This document shows positions 47,321 to 58,900 of a stretch of 64,000 bases of DNA, piece by piece. Every line of letters begins with the position of its first letter. Position 1 is the stretch's first letter. The stretch comes from Ananas comosus (Eukaryota; Streptophyta; Magnoliopsida; Poales; Bromeliaceae), in contig NC_033642.1 of NCBI RefSeq assembly GCF_001540865.1, positions 715,450 through 779,449 of the forward strand. The letters are read 5' to 3'. A program made the position numbers and the translations under genes. The notes under the pieces were generated by a model. It was given only the letters and a program-made list of their open reading frames with translations, did no database searches and was not told the origin of the DNA.

Positions 47321-47451
47321 GGCCCATGTACAACTCCATTCTGATGTGGGGCCCATGATGAATAGAACTATTTTGTCGGCCCATGGTCCGGTGGGCCACC
47401 ACAATAGTAGTCAGATCGAGCCCATGGGCCCCATTTTTCTCTAAATGGGCC
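47321..47451. promoter_or_regulatory. Cluster of six GGCCCA/TGGGCC (site II / TCP-type) motifs with no gene attached
   Basis: GGCCCA occurs at 47321, 47350 and 47378, and TGGGCC at 47392, 47425 and 47446, with a fully palindromic GCCCATGGGC at 47421-47429. In plants, clusters of this motif lie close upstream of genes for ribosomal, mitochondrial and cell-cycle proteins and are bound by TCP factors. No ORF or first exon is seen within several hundred bases on either side, so this may be an orphan promoter or one carried by a transposon. Confidence 0.5.
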
Positions 47452-47464
47452 AAGAATATGATCT

Positions 47465-47800
47465 CATCATCATCTAGAACGTTTCCTTTTAGTTCTGTGT
47501 CATTTTGGAATTTATATCATTTTGAACATTTTAGAATTCGAATTTTACGATTCTGCGACATCGCTAACCTAATCACCAAATGGTCTCCAATTCATCTTAT
47601 ATTAGCCATTGAAAAATTATCAATTTCGAGACCACTTGAATATTTATTAGGCAAACTATTCCGAAAAATCGCAAAAAAATACGCTTCAGTAGGTTTAATG
47701 ATGTCCATCGACGATTCAGATGTTCTATTATTGAAAATAAGATAGAAATAATTAAACCATCCTGGTTCTTTTTAAAAGTATTCTAGCTCTAGTCGAGACT
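47465..47800. repeat. Possible MITE remnant
   Basis: Text such as TCACCAAATGGTCTCCAATTC, CGCAAAAAAATACGCTTC and ATCGACGATTCAGATGTTC followed by ATTCTAGCTCTAGTCG has the layout of the 22108 / 40767 MITE family. Pairing of the ends was not established. Confidence 0.35.
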
Positions 47801-47920
47801 TGGTTATTTACGGATATTCTCGACCAAATTCGAAAGACAAACAAATAGATCAAAATCCGATCCAAACCCGGTTCTTAATTTTTGTTTTAGGACTTATTTC
47901 AACATATTTTCTAAAACAGA

Positions 47921-48385
47921 AGCCGCTGTCCCTAGTGCAGGTGGCTACAGGCTTGATCGTCGGCATATGAGATCTCAAGTTTGAAATCTAATTATTTTAT
48001 ATTTCCAGCTAAGCAAGAATTTAAGTGCCGTAGTACGGGATCGTGCCGGAAACTTGCCGGTACGGTACGGCACGGTGCATGCCGAGTCGTGCCGGTCAAA
48101 AAAAATTCTTGCGTGCAGACACATAATAGCATGAACTATTTATTTTCTTTAGCAATAAAATATCCTAACTATTTATTATATCTTTTTATCATATCTTTTG
48201 AATTTTATTGAGTAAATTACTTATTAATTTAAAGAATAGAGGGTTTTGAGCTGTTTCATTGGCACAGGATCTATATCGTGCCGGTATCTTGTTGGTACGG
48301 TACGACACAGTGGATACGGCCCGTACCGACAGACACTTACAATCTTGCAACTAAGTTTATTTCTCTTTAAAAAAAAAAAAAAAAA
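47921..48385 (+). mobile_element. tRNA-derived SINE, split by a hAT-type MITE
   Basis: The head has polymerase III-like boxes: TAGTGCAGGTGGCTACAGG (A-box type, about 47934) and CAAGTTTGAAATC (B-box type, about 47977). It continues TATTTCCAGCTAAG to 48013 and resumes after the MITE as CTAAGTTTATTTCTCTTT and a poly-A run ending at about 48385. The same head-to-tail order is found in the SINE at 52332-52481. The SINE is older than the MITE. Confidence 0.7.
48014..48347 (+). mobile_element. hAT-type MITE, 334 bp, copy 1
   Basis: Ends CAAGAATTTAAGTGCC and (inverted) CAAGATTGTAAGTGTC. The 8-bp flanks CAGCTAAG (48006-48013) and CAACTAAG (48348-48355) differ at one base, as expected for hAT insertion. 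Its ends are rich in CGGTACGGTACGGCACGGTG-type repeats. It is about 88% identical, in inverted orientation, to the copy in the last intron of the host gene (60652-60984). Confidence 0.85.
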
Positions 48386-50110
48386 TCTATAGGTGACAAG
48401 ATTTGGACTCATCCGGATTCGGATTTTTGAGACAGATTATTTGCATGTAATGCTATGTAGTCAAATTTGTCATATCTTTCATTTCTAGACATAGGTCAGT
48501 GACAGTACCACATAAATTATCAGAAATTTTGTTTTTTCATCTGTTTTCACTTCACAAGTTCATATTAGATTCGAACTTTGATTAGTACACTCAGATAATA
48601 AATTATCAAACATCCACTCAGGTACTAGTTGGATTTGACCATCATTATTAACACTGCAACAATATTTTGAACAGTGAGACTGTTTAATCCGCCATTATCA
48701 TATGAAACATAAGTCTCAAAGCAACATAAGCGATAAATTTAACAATCTCACTATAATGATAGTTCCTAATAAATTTTTGATCCTTAATTAGCACGAATTA
48801 ACTAGGGTCATCATCTACTTTTGTTTAAGGTGTTGGGGCTCTAGATTAGATTCCCCCACAACTTTTTTTTAAAAAAAAAAAATTAGGAATCAATTTTCTA
48901 TAAATGCAAAAGTATGAAAGTTTATTCCAAGAAATAAATCCCACTAAATCAAGAAAGTTACAATATTTTTTGTCTCATTCGATGAAGTTAATTAGACTTG
49001 TTTTTTGACTCAAGAAAAGAATAAAAGCTAGCTTATTAATTTTTTAATTAACCATATATAGAGAGAGAATCCAACTAAGATTTAAATTTTTTATAATTTT
49101 TCGATATTATTTATCTAGTGATCGAATGGATGAAAATCAATAACTTTAACGATCGATATGAGTCGTTTGCAAGTTTTACAATATATAAATATTCAAATCA
49201 AGTAGAATTTTGATAGAAAATTATTTAATAACTAACTAAAGCAAAATAAATATTTCTGATTTAAAATTTTAATATTGTAGTATCACTTTTTGTGGGTTTT
49301 TTATTTTCAACGGTTAATATTAAACCCTTCTAATCATTGTTGACATCTAATCATACTCCACATCTACCAAATATTGCATTGTGCTGAAAATTGCATTACC
49401 ACTATTGTTTTATGTAATTAATGTTCTCACAAATCACATCACCATATTAAAAGATTATCACCTTAATTATCAAGCTAATATTTTTTGACCATATATGAAT
49501 CTTGAACATTATTTTATTTTCATCTTTTTGTAAGGTTTTTCCTCAGAAACTTTAAGTCTCATCATGATATTCTTAACCATCATTTTGTTAATATTCTTCT
49601 ATGTATTTAATTAATTAATTATCATGACTAATAGTACTATGCGAATGAAAATCTTCATAGAGGGTCTATTTGTTTTATCGAAAGTAAATGACAGATTAAA
49701 ATAAATTTTTGGGTAAATTAGAGTTTAGATAAAAATTATTTTCCTCTGTTGTCTGTCTGTATAGCTGTGAAATTGAAGTTATCCAATTATACTATTTATT
49801 CAGCAGAATATGCGAATGAAAAATGGGTTAATATCTTATTAAATTTTTCTTCACGTTTTTCTTCGTAACTGACTTACTGTTTGGAAAGGGTTGTAATCAA
49901 TTACGATAGTTTGAGAAGTTTAAATTTCAATCGAAAGTGAAGTTCGGTGAACCAAACTACAGAAATGGATATTTATGAACAAAAATTACTTCACTGCTCT
50001 CCACTTTTGGTGAAATAAACATATCTGCAATGTACTTGTCATCGACATTTGATTCTCCAAAGTTGAATGAGACCTTTGAATAAGCACTACAAGCTTAATT
50101 TGGTAAAATT
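48386..50110. other. Intergenic AT-rich region, no gene recognised
   Basis: At 49060-49390 the text is faintly similar to the 22108 MITE family (TTTATCTAGTGATCGAATGG, ACCATATATAGAGAG start). Nothing else could be assigned. Confidence 0.5.
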
Positions 50111-52232
50111 TGTTAGTTATATACCCAAAAGCCAATCTGGTGACACTAGCTTAAGGGTATTTATGTATTAATTATTTATAATTCATAATAGGAGGGCAGA
50201 TATTATATTCATGTCTATTGTATAGTAGTTCAATATTGACATGAATCGTCCATAGAGTCTTTGTTTGAAAAAACATATTTCCAAGAGTTAGGAATTTGAG
50301 ATATGTATTTTTCTGTACGAGACTTTTTAAATGCTCATAGCCAGAGGAATATTATAGGGACGGTGATATTCCGGATTGGCCGGTGTATGCTATGTTTCTA
50401 ATTGAGGTGACGAATCTCAAGTCACTAGTGTAGGGACACTAGAACAAGCATACAGGTGCTTGTTAGAGAACAAGTACACTGAGCGTGACTATTTGGTTGA
50501 ACTGTCACATGGTTCTATGCTCGCCAGTGACAAGTTCATTGCTACAGTTATGTGAAGTACTCCTTGGACCTAAGGCATCATAGTTGCTTCACGTATAGGT
50601 TGCTACAGTTTAACAGTACTAATACTTAGACTCTAGACACGTGTTTATATTCGGTACTGATTAGCTATAGTGATTTATGCGAGGAGGCATGTGAATGCGC
50701 AATAAGAAATCCAACACTCTCAATGATGAGGGAGAATGTCCTATATAGTTTATCGGACTCGACTCGGAAAACCCCTGGCCAGGGTACATGGTATGTGGAA
50801 AGAGTTTCTAACTATGTTACCATATTGAGTTGATTTCAGATATTCTAGTCATATGGTCGAATGATAAGGTTTGGCGAGTAACCATGACCTGAGTTCGATT
50901 GGGACGTTGTATGTTGGAAGGAATTAATCACATGGTAACTGTAAGCGGAAAGGTTCATTCTTCATCACCATTCTGGATTGCCGTGATATACTGCTAGGTG
51001 TCACTCATGGACAGTGAGAGAATATGAATGATTCGAATTGAATTATTTTTATTTATCGATTAGAAGAGTTCTAATTAAATATCAAAGAGTTTGATGTTGA
51101 GCTCCATTGCCGAATGGTAATGAATCTATGCGGTCACACACATTAGGAACTGTGTGCACCTGAATCGTTTGGATGAAAGTCGTTCACTAAAGAGTTTAGT
51201 GTAAGCGATAAAAATAAAAGGAAGCTTCTTAATTAAATTAGATTTAATTATTCGATTCGGTTATAACTGATAATCCTAATTAGATTAGGATCTTAGAATC
51301 AGTTAGAGAATTATGCGCAAGATTTAAATTTATCTCTAATTAGATTAGTAGATAATATTTAATTATAAAAGATATTTAAATGAGATTTAAATATTAGTGA
51401 GTAATCTTATTGGATAAGATCAATATTAGATAAGATCTAATTAAATATTGGAGAGATTAATATTTATCTCTAATTGGATTAGAGAATAATTAAATATTCA
51501 TAATATCTTATAAGATAAGATTTTTACTAGATTTGATTTAGTTGGATAAGCATGAATATTTAATTGTTAAATTTTATTGGAGAGAGAGAAATCTTATTAG
51601 GTAAGATTTTATGAAATAAGATTTTATATATACATATATAGATTTATATGTATGTATGAATATGCAATGACTTAAAAAAAATAAAAAAGGAGCCGTACGG
51701 CACTGTGTGCCGTATAGAATAGAAATTCTAAATTAATTAAGATGCCATGCATCTTAATTAATTTGATGCATGTTAGCCTTTTGATCTATATACATATAGA
51801 GATCAATCTCTCCGATTTCTCTCCCGCGCGCGTGTTTCTCTCCGATCAACTTCTCTACTCTTCATCGGCTGGTGGATCATGAAAGGATTGCTAGCACCGT
51901 CCAGATAGTCCGTGACTCATCCTATTCGTGAGACGAAATACACGTAGAGACCGGGCACGTGCGCGGCTCATCGGAATCTCTGTTCGTCATATTCAGTTTC
52001 AACCGTACAGTAGATTAAGAGACCTTAATTGGTCCACGATAAGATCTCCGAACATAAAGAGTTTTGTTTAGATTAAATTTTTGCATAGTAATATGAGAAT
52101 GATCAGCCGACAACGGTTTGATTTATTGGTTTTCGGTTTTCATATGTGATATGTATTTGACTTCTGAAAAATTTTAAAAGTGCAAAACTATTTTCCGCTG
52201 CGTTTTTCTGATATGCCGGTTAATTTCTAACA
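50111..52232 (+). mobile_element. Solo LTR, 2122 bp, with TSD AAATT
   Basis: It starts TGTTAGTTATATACCC and ends GGTTAATTTCTAACA, with TGTTAG/CTAACA inverted ends. Perfect 5-bp target duplications AAATT lie at 50106-50110 and 52233-52237. The TTTTCCGCTGCGTTTTTC near the end is typical of Ty1/copia-type LTR 3' ends and suggests the plus orientation. There is no internal domain, so the element has been reduced by LTR recombination. AT-only stretches at 51230-51620 repeat short TCTAATTAGATTAG-type motifs. Confidence 0.9.
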
Positions 52233-52331
52233 AAATTACCCCTGCTAATTAATGAATTTTGGAAGCATCAAGAGATTCTGAGGAAACTAGGGTTTCACTT
52301 TTTTTTAATATAAATTAAAACAAAAAGGTTT

Positions 52332-52481
52332 TTTTTGAGAGATAGGTAGCACGCTATCCGCTTCGTTTATTTCATTTAGAAATAAACTTAACTAGAAATG
52401 TGAATCAACTAGAATTCAAACTTGGGTCTCGGGTACCAACCGTCAAGCCCTTTGCCACTTGCTCTAGGGACGGTCAGTTAG
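52332..52481 (-). mobile_element. tRNA-derived SINE, 150 bp, with long TSD
   Basis: Read on the minus strand: CCCTAGAGCAAGTGGCAAAG (A-box type), then CCCAAGTTTGAATTC (B-box type), then TTTCTAGTTAAGTTTATTTC as in the SINE at 47921. It is flanked by 13-bp duplications AACAAAAAGGTTT (52319-52331) and AACAAAAAGATTT (52482-52494) with one difference. Such long variable duplications are typical of LINE-assisted insertion. Confidence 0.85.
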
Positions 52482-52494
52482 AACAAAAAGATTT

Positions 52495-54112
52495 AATTAA
52501 TTAATTCTCCATGATGACCTAATGGAAGGCAAAAACCTTTAAACATATTGAATCTCCTTTATGCTTGTCTTAGGAGACATGATCAACTATATCTAACAAA
52601 TATTCTACATATCTAGAAAAGAAAACATCAAATGTTCTTTTTTTTTTGTTCAAAAAAAAGAAAAGTGAAAAGTAGGGAAGGTGTGGTGGAATTGTGGGTG
52701 AACTTTTCATTATGAGGGCCATTTGTTGGCTAAATATTTTTGGGTTGTGGAAGAGAATAAGTTGAATTAATTCTTTATTCAATTCAATGTACTTTTTGAA
52801 GTAGTTTGTAAGTGTTTTTTTTTAAAAAAATTTTATTTTTTATTTTTGAATGAATGAAGCATTAGATTCTCAACAGTGATAAAATGAAATGAAAAGCTAA
52901 ATTTTACGCCATTAATCGAAATATTCAGAAGTACTAATTAAGTAGCGCTATTTTAAAAAAAATCTCAATTTCTGTTGCTGAACTTGTTTTAACCTTGAAA
53001 CACATGGCCAAATTTATTTAAAAAATAAAACCATTAATTATATATGTATGGAGACCCCTCTTTAACTTTTAAATTTTATTTTGTTTGGTTTTATAGTTAA
53101 TGAGGTTATGAATTTTTGTTACATTTTATGACTGAATTAGTTATTAGCATGCAGTTAATTAATCTAGTTTTATTCGATACATAGTAGCTCAAACTAGTTT
53201 TATAACCATAGGTAAATATATCTATGAAATAACATATTAAGCTTTATGATAATTAAATACAATATAATTACATACGTAGCATGTCAAATTACACATAACC
53301 ATCGGGGTTGGTTGAATAGTGTGATTAAACGAATGAAAATGGTCAAAAAAATAGATCTAACGACAGAAAAATTTATAAATATAAAACGATTTATACTCAT
53401 TACAGTATAGTAGCCGGACTCATGATAATCAAATACAATATAATTACATATGTAGCATGCAAAATTACACAACCATTCGGGTCGGCTCGAATTCGGGTCC
53501 GGCGTAAATTGGCCCAAACTTAATCCTAAATTATGTCCGGTCGGAAAAGTTGGTCTGGCCCATCTGTGTAGCCCCAAAAGAATGGCCTGATTCTGTTCAT
53601 GTCTTGGGGTAAATTACACTTTTGGTCCTCAAAGTATGAGACACGTGATAGTTTAATCCTCGAACATAATTTCACTACAATTTTTGTAGTTAAAACTATA
53701 AGGTGAGTAACACTTTAGTTCTCGAATTTTAGGTAGTTGTAATTTCTGACTCTTTATGTGTATATAAAATGAAAATATCATAATTGTGGAGAAACTTTAG
53801 TTATCTTTCAAAAAAGAAACTATTTGAACTAGAAAGTAACTATTCTTGCGGATAATTTTGTGAAATTAAATGATAAACTTCAATTCTTCAAATTACCTTC
53901 ATGTAGTTTTATATATTTTTTTACTTTGCCATCCTGTAGTTCAAACAGTTGCATCTTATCCTCTATGGTTTAAAATTTCTTTCATCGAAAAGTTTTATGT
54001 CATTTTTTTAGAAAATCACACGATAACAAAGTAAAAAAAAAAATTTATGGTAAATAATAGTACTTAAATATAACTTTCCAAATCTCAGGATGACAAAGTG
54101 AAAATAAGCTAA
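52495..54112. other. Intergenic AT-rich region
   Basis: No gene recognised. 53290-53470 contains two similar segments (TAAATACAATATAATTACATA at 53253 and 53424). 53600-53760 (TTTTGGTCCTCAAAGTATGAG) is the dispersed repeat also glimpsed at 40120-40250. Confidence 0.5.
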
Positions 54113-54836
54113 GGGTGCGTTTATTTCGTCGTAAAACGACCTTGAAAAAAAATTTTCGGGGGAAAACTAAAAATCCTGCATTTGTTTGGCTGTAAAAAAT
54201 TTTTCTCTAAAATTTTTTTTTACGAACAGTGAGGAAAAGGGCGTTTTCGTTTTCCGCTCGTTTTACGCAAACGCCCAAAAATCGCGGCGTTTGGGACGGG
54301 GAGGGGGGACCTCTCTCTCTCCCCCTTCTTTTTTTTTTTATATAGAATATATATAATAATATATATATTTATATATATATATATTTTTTAAAAAATATTT
54401 TATTTTAATATAAATATATTTATTATATAATATTTTATAATATAAATATTATTTATAAATACATAATAATTTATTTTATAGTATTAAATATATACTATTA
54501 TATATTATATTACATACTTTAATAAATATATAATATATTTTAACATATTTGATTTATAAATATAATTATAATACTAATATATGTAATATGATAATTATTA
54601 TATATAATATATATATATAATAAGAAAAATATATACAATAATTTTTATTTATAAATTTTTATTTTTTTTCTTTCAACTAAACAACTATAAAGAAAAATAA
54701 TTTTATATTTTTATTTATAAAATTATATATTTTTATATAGTATATATGCAGATTATTACATATATTATATTAAATACTTATCAATTTATCATATTTAATT
54801 TATATAATTTTAATATATTATATTATTTAACTATTC

Positions 54837-54879
<43 letters not shown>

Positions 54880-55106
54880 CCTAATAATTAATATAAATTA
54901 TAAATAAATAATATATAGAATACATAATAATAATAATAATAAAATATACTTGTTCTTTTCAACCATTCAACCAAACAACTATAACTGAAAATTAGTTTTC
55001 TTTTCCTATAAACCAAATACTAAAAATCGTAAAATAAATTTTTCACAAAAAACTTTTTTTCGCTGAAAACTTTTTTTCGCAGTTTTACGTCAAACCAAAC
55101 AGCCCC
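54113..55106. mobile_element. PIF/Harbinger-type MITE, about 994 bp, TSD TAA
   Basis: The left end GGGTGCGTTTATTTCGTCGT and inverted right end GGGGCTGTTTGGTTTGACGT are similar terminal repeats, both flanked by TAA (54110-54112 and 55107-55109). GTAAAA and GTTTTCCGCTCG motifs inside match 43126-43431. The middle (54340-54950) is nearly pure AT and seems to be a local expansion. Confidence 0.8.
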
Positions 55107-55264
55107 TAAATCACAAGGGGGAAAGTGCAACTTTTCGACTACAGAGTGACAAAGTGAACAGGAGATAAACCACAAGGGGATAATTTGAAATTTATGCTAA
55201 TTAAATTACCATGCTTGCTTCTTAGCTGATCAAACCATAATTTTTATATATAAAAATTTAAGTA

Positions 55265-55620
55265 AAAACATCAAATACCATCACTATGGTTTCGCACTTT
55301 CTCACTTTAGTATTCTGTGGTTTAAAATGTATATTACTTTCTTACCTTGTTGTTTTATTTTTCTCTTTCTATTATCCCCCGCTAATTTTTTTCGTTAAAT
55401 CAGTGACAAAGTTAAAACTAAAGGGTACTAAAGTAAATATTCGATAAACTATAGATGGGTATCTGAAGTTTTCTGTATATGATTTAACGAAAAATTAACG
55501 AAGGGGCCGATAAAAAAAGAAAATAAAATCATAGAATACTAAATTAATACACTTTAAATTCTAAAATATTAAAGTGAAAAAGTGCGAAGCCGCAGGAGTG
55601 ATATTTAAAGTTTACCCAAA
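55265..55620. repeat. Dispersed inverted-repeat element upstream of the host gene
   Basis: Left arm AAATACCATCACTATGGTTTCGCACTTTCTCACTTTAGTA and inverted right arm (55560-55620) pair over tens of bases (CACTTTAGTAT / ATATTAAAGTG; TTTCGCACTTT / AAAGTGCGAAG). The same family flanks the gene downstream at 62285-62935. The class is not known to me. Confidence 0.75.
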
Positions 55621-55639
55621 ATATAAAAAATAGTAGCTA

Positions 55640-55995
55640 AAATATTGAAGTGTGAAACAGGGACTATTCAATATTCATGGTGTTTACACAACCAATAGAA
55701 ACGGTGCACGCGAATAAGTTTCGACCAATCACCAACCGCGGATACACTCAATCGCGGAGTAAAGTATGGTAAATCGTTACCGCTCCGTTGACCCATCTCA
55801 ACCGTCCATTTCGTTCGCCTCCGCTCTATTGCTTACACGTGTCACTTCTCCTGGGGGTAAGTTCACCTCGTACGTCTCCGCGATTAACCACACCGCTCGC
55901 TCCTTCTCCTTCGGGAGAGAAGAGACGAGACGAGGCGCTTCTCTGAGAGAGAGAGAGAGAGAGAGAAGGGGAATTAGGGTTTTGAGGAGTCGCCC
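55640..55995 (+). promoter_or_regulatory. Promoter and 5' leader of the methylthioadenosine nucleosidase gene
   Basis: Upstream of the start codon lie CCAAT boxes (55692 and 55725), a TTGACC W-box (55788-55793), a CACGTG G-box (55836-55841), and a GA microsatellite with TTAGGGTTTT just before the ATG. No clear TATA box is seen in the last 150 bases. The motifs are short and only suggest light, stress or bZIP/WRKY input. Confidence 0.5.
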
Positions 55996-58900
55996 ATGGC
56001 CCCTCCCGTGGAGATCTCCGGCGCGGCGGCGGAGGCGGCAGCGGCGGTGGAGGAGGGGGCGGTGGTCGAGGAGGCGGAGGCGGCGGTGGAGGAGGCGGCT
56101 GCAGCGGCAGCGGCGGCGGAGGAGGTCGCCGCCACCGCCGCGGATAAGGGCGGCGGCGGCGACGTCGCGGTAAGAGGGGATCGACCTATCTCCACCGTCC
56201 TCATCGTCATAGGTAGTGCGAAAACCTGTTGACCTCTGTGTTTGTTCTAGGGTTTCTAGGGTTTTTTAGGGATCTTTGGTTTGTAGAGGAAGGGTTTGTG
56301 ACTGAATCGTGGTGCTTTGATTGGTAGCGATGCAGACGGAGGCGCTCCCGTTGGTCAACAAGTTCCGGCTCACCGAAGACACCGGTCAATCCCTGTGAGT
56401 GTGTCTTGCTTTGTTGTTTTTGTTGTTTGTTTGGTGGAAATTAGGGTTTGGGTCGGGTGTTGAGGAATGGTGCCTGCGTTGTGTTTGATATTTTGGTTAA
56501 TTGGGAAAGAATAGGAATTTAGATCTCTAACTTTGATATTGCATTGAATTATTTGACATTGTATCAGTCCATTTGAGCTGTTTTGCAATGGGCCGATGGC
56601 CGATGGTGTATAACATGAACTATCTTGTTGGCAAGTGATTCAAAATTGTAAATTTTGCCTATACAAATTTCAAATCTTACTCTGATCATGCTAGAGAACA
56701 AGATTCTACTCGAGAAGCAAAAGCTAGATGTGTGGAAAAAAACAAAGGAGTCTAAAGCTTATGGCTACAACTTGAAGCCAACATGAGCTTTTGGGCTGTG
56801 CAAGTCGAAAGTCCAATTTGAAGCTTCTGAAGCTAGCTTTTGGCTAGCTGCCGTGTATTGTAATATGAAGTTGCTTTATCTTATTTCAACACCTTCTCTT
56901 AACCGACACTTTTGCAGAATCTCCAGCCAGGCCAAACAAGCCTTTAGTTTATAAGTACCTAAAGAAGAAAAGCATTAACAATGCATACAATATTCAGCTT
57001 GGTATTGACGAATGCCAGTGATGTAAGCCGATTTGAATTATATAGCATGTCCTAGGGTTCTAGGATCTGGCAGATGCATTTTTCTTATCCTTATTTGCCA
57101 AACACAATAAATTGTCTATATCCAACTGTTGTTTTCTACATGCATTTCAGAAAGCTATTTTGGTGTCATTCTTATATGTTATTCTTCTAACTTATGAAGG
57201 TTCTTACATTTGTCTTGTTTAGGTCCAATTATGATTGTTTAACTTATATATTTATCATTAGTTCTGTTATCTAACTCCTTCCACTACTTGATAAATAAAC
57301 AGATTTCCCAAAGGTGTCCCATGGGTCAGATATCATGGTAAATACAAAGACCTCTACATCAATCTGGTATGGCCAGGGAAAGATTCCGTTCTTGGTAAGA
57401 TTACTTGGTTGAATTATATTCCTGTTAGTGGCGTTATAACATTGTTATAATTGTCATTGGCGTTGTTTAATTATTTTGTTCTTTCATACTGTCAGCCATG
57501 TTTATAGTTTTATGACATGTGAAGTGCATTTTTGTGTATGCTAATTGTAATGGTTTCCCTAAAAGTTCTCATTAAGCATCTGCACTTCCAGGAGTCGACA
57601 GTGTTGGTACAGTTTCAGCATCTCTCGTGACATATGCTTCCGTCCAAGCATTCAAGCCGGACCTTATCATTAACGCAGGCACTGCTGGTGGCTTTAAGGT
57701 CTGATTATTCCTTATCACTACCTGTTGTATATTTTATCATCATCTGGAATCCTTTGTTGCTAATATGCCATTCAAATTCTATGATATCAATGACTACCAT
57801 ATTCATAAGTTGAGAATCACTAGATTAGTGCAACAAATGGTATATGTGTCCCTATTTCTTCGACTTTTTTTTGTAGAGCATTACTGTTTAGTGTGTATAG
57901 ATCCTCGATGTGATTCTATCTATCAATACTTTATATTTTGATTGATACAACTATTTGACAAGTTCAATTCTTGATATTTCAGGCCAAAGGAGCGTGTGTA
58001 GGTGATGTCTACATTGCATCTGATGTTGCTTTCCATGACAGAAGGATACCAATACCTGTGAGTTTTTTTTTCTTAATTACTTATTTTATTTCATTACAAT
58101 TTAGGGACTGTATTATTGGTATCTATTTTCCTCACGAAATTATAATGCATTGATATACTTGGCCTGCGAGCCTTGTAGTTTCTTATGTTTCCAGTTGTTT
58201 ATCAGAGTCTATTTGTCTTCATTTTATATATTTACATATTTGCACTCTATTAAATTATCCTCAATTATAATGATCTTTAAGGATGCAGTGTTTAATCATC
58301 ATTCGTCAAGTCTATTTCTCTCTGTTCTGGGATTAATGGCTCGGAAGTGAATCTTTGTTATGATCACTCTTGGATCCTAGTCCGATGTGTATTTACAGTC
58401 TTTTTCTTATTGGATTGGAATTATTTACATATTAGTCTAGGAAAGATATTTCATTTAAGATATATACTAGATAAAGAATATCTTTTATTTTATCCTATTT
58501 TTATTTAGTTTCCTTATCATATTAGCATATTATAATGATTTTAAGCCTATAAATAAGAGGCTCTTCTCTTTTGTAAGGAATGGTCAATTGAAGTGAGTTT
58601 GTTTTAACGACATCTAGCTTAGGGTAAGTTAGAAGAGGAGGTCCCTCCTTGGAGTAGAAAGGCGTCCAATAGAGACGTTAAATCCATCTATCGATATCAA
58701 AGCTAGAGTTAGGAGCAGGAGATCCTAAAAATCTCAGTCATTTCTTGAATTGTTTGAAACTTGAAGGGGGGAAAACAAAACTATAACAAGGACCAATTTT
58801 ATGAGAAATAGGTAATGATTTTGTTGTAGAAAAGATTAACAAGTTACTTTTGGCCCTTCACCAGAATGTTTAGTAAGTTATTCTTCAAGTTTCATGATCC

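Noticed and set aside
55766..56232. Arg-rich plus-strand frame and Ala-rich minus-strand frame over exon 1 of MTN
   Set aside because: Both are other-frame readings of the GCG/GAG-rich exon 1; the spliced MTN frame explains the region.
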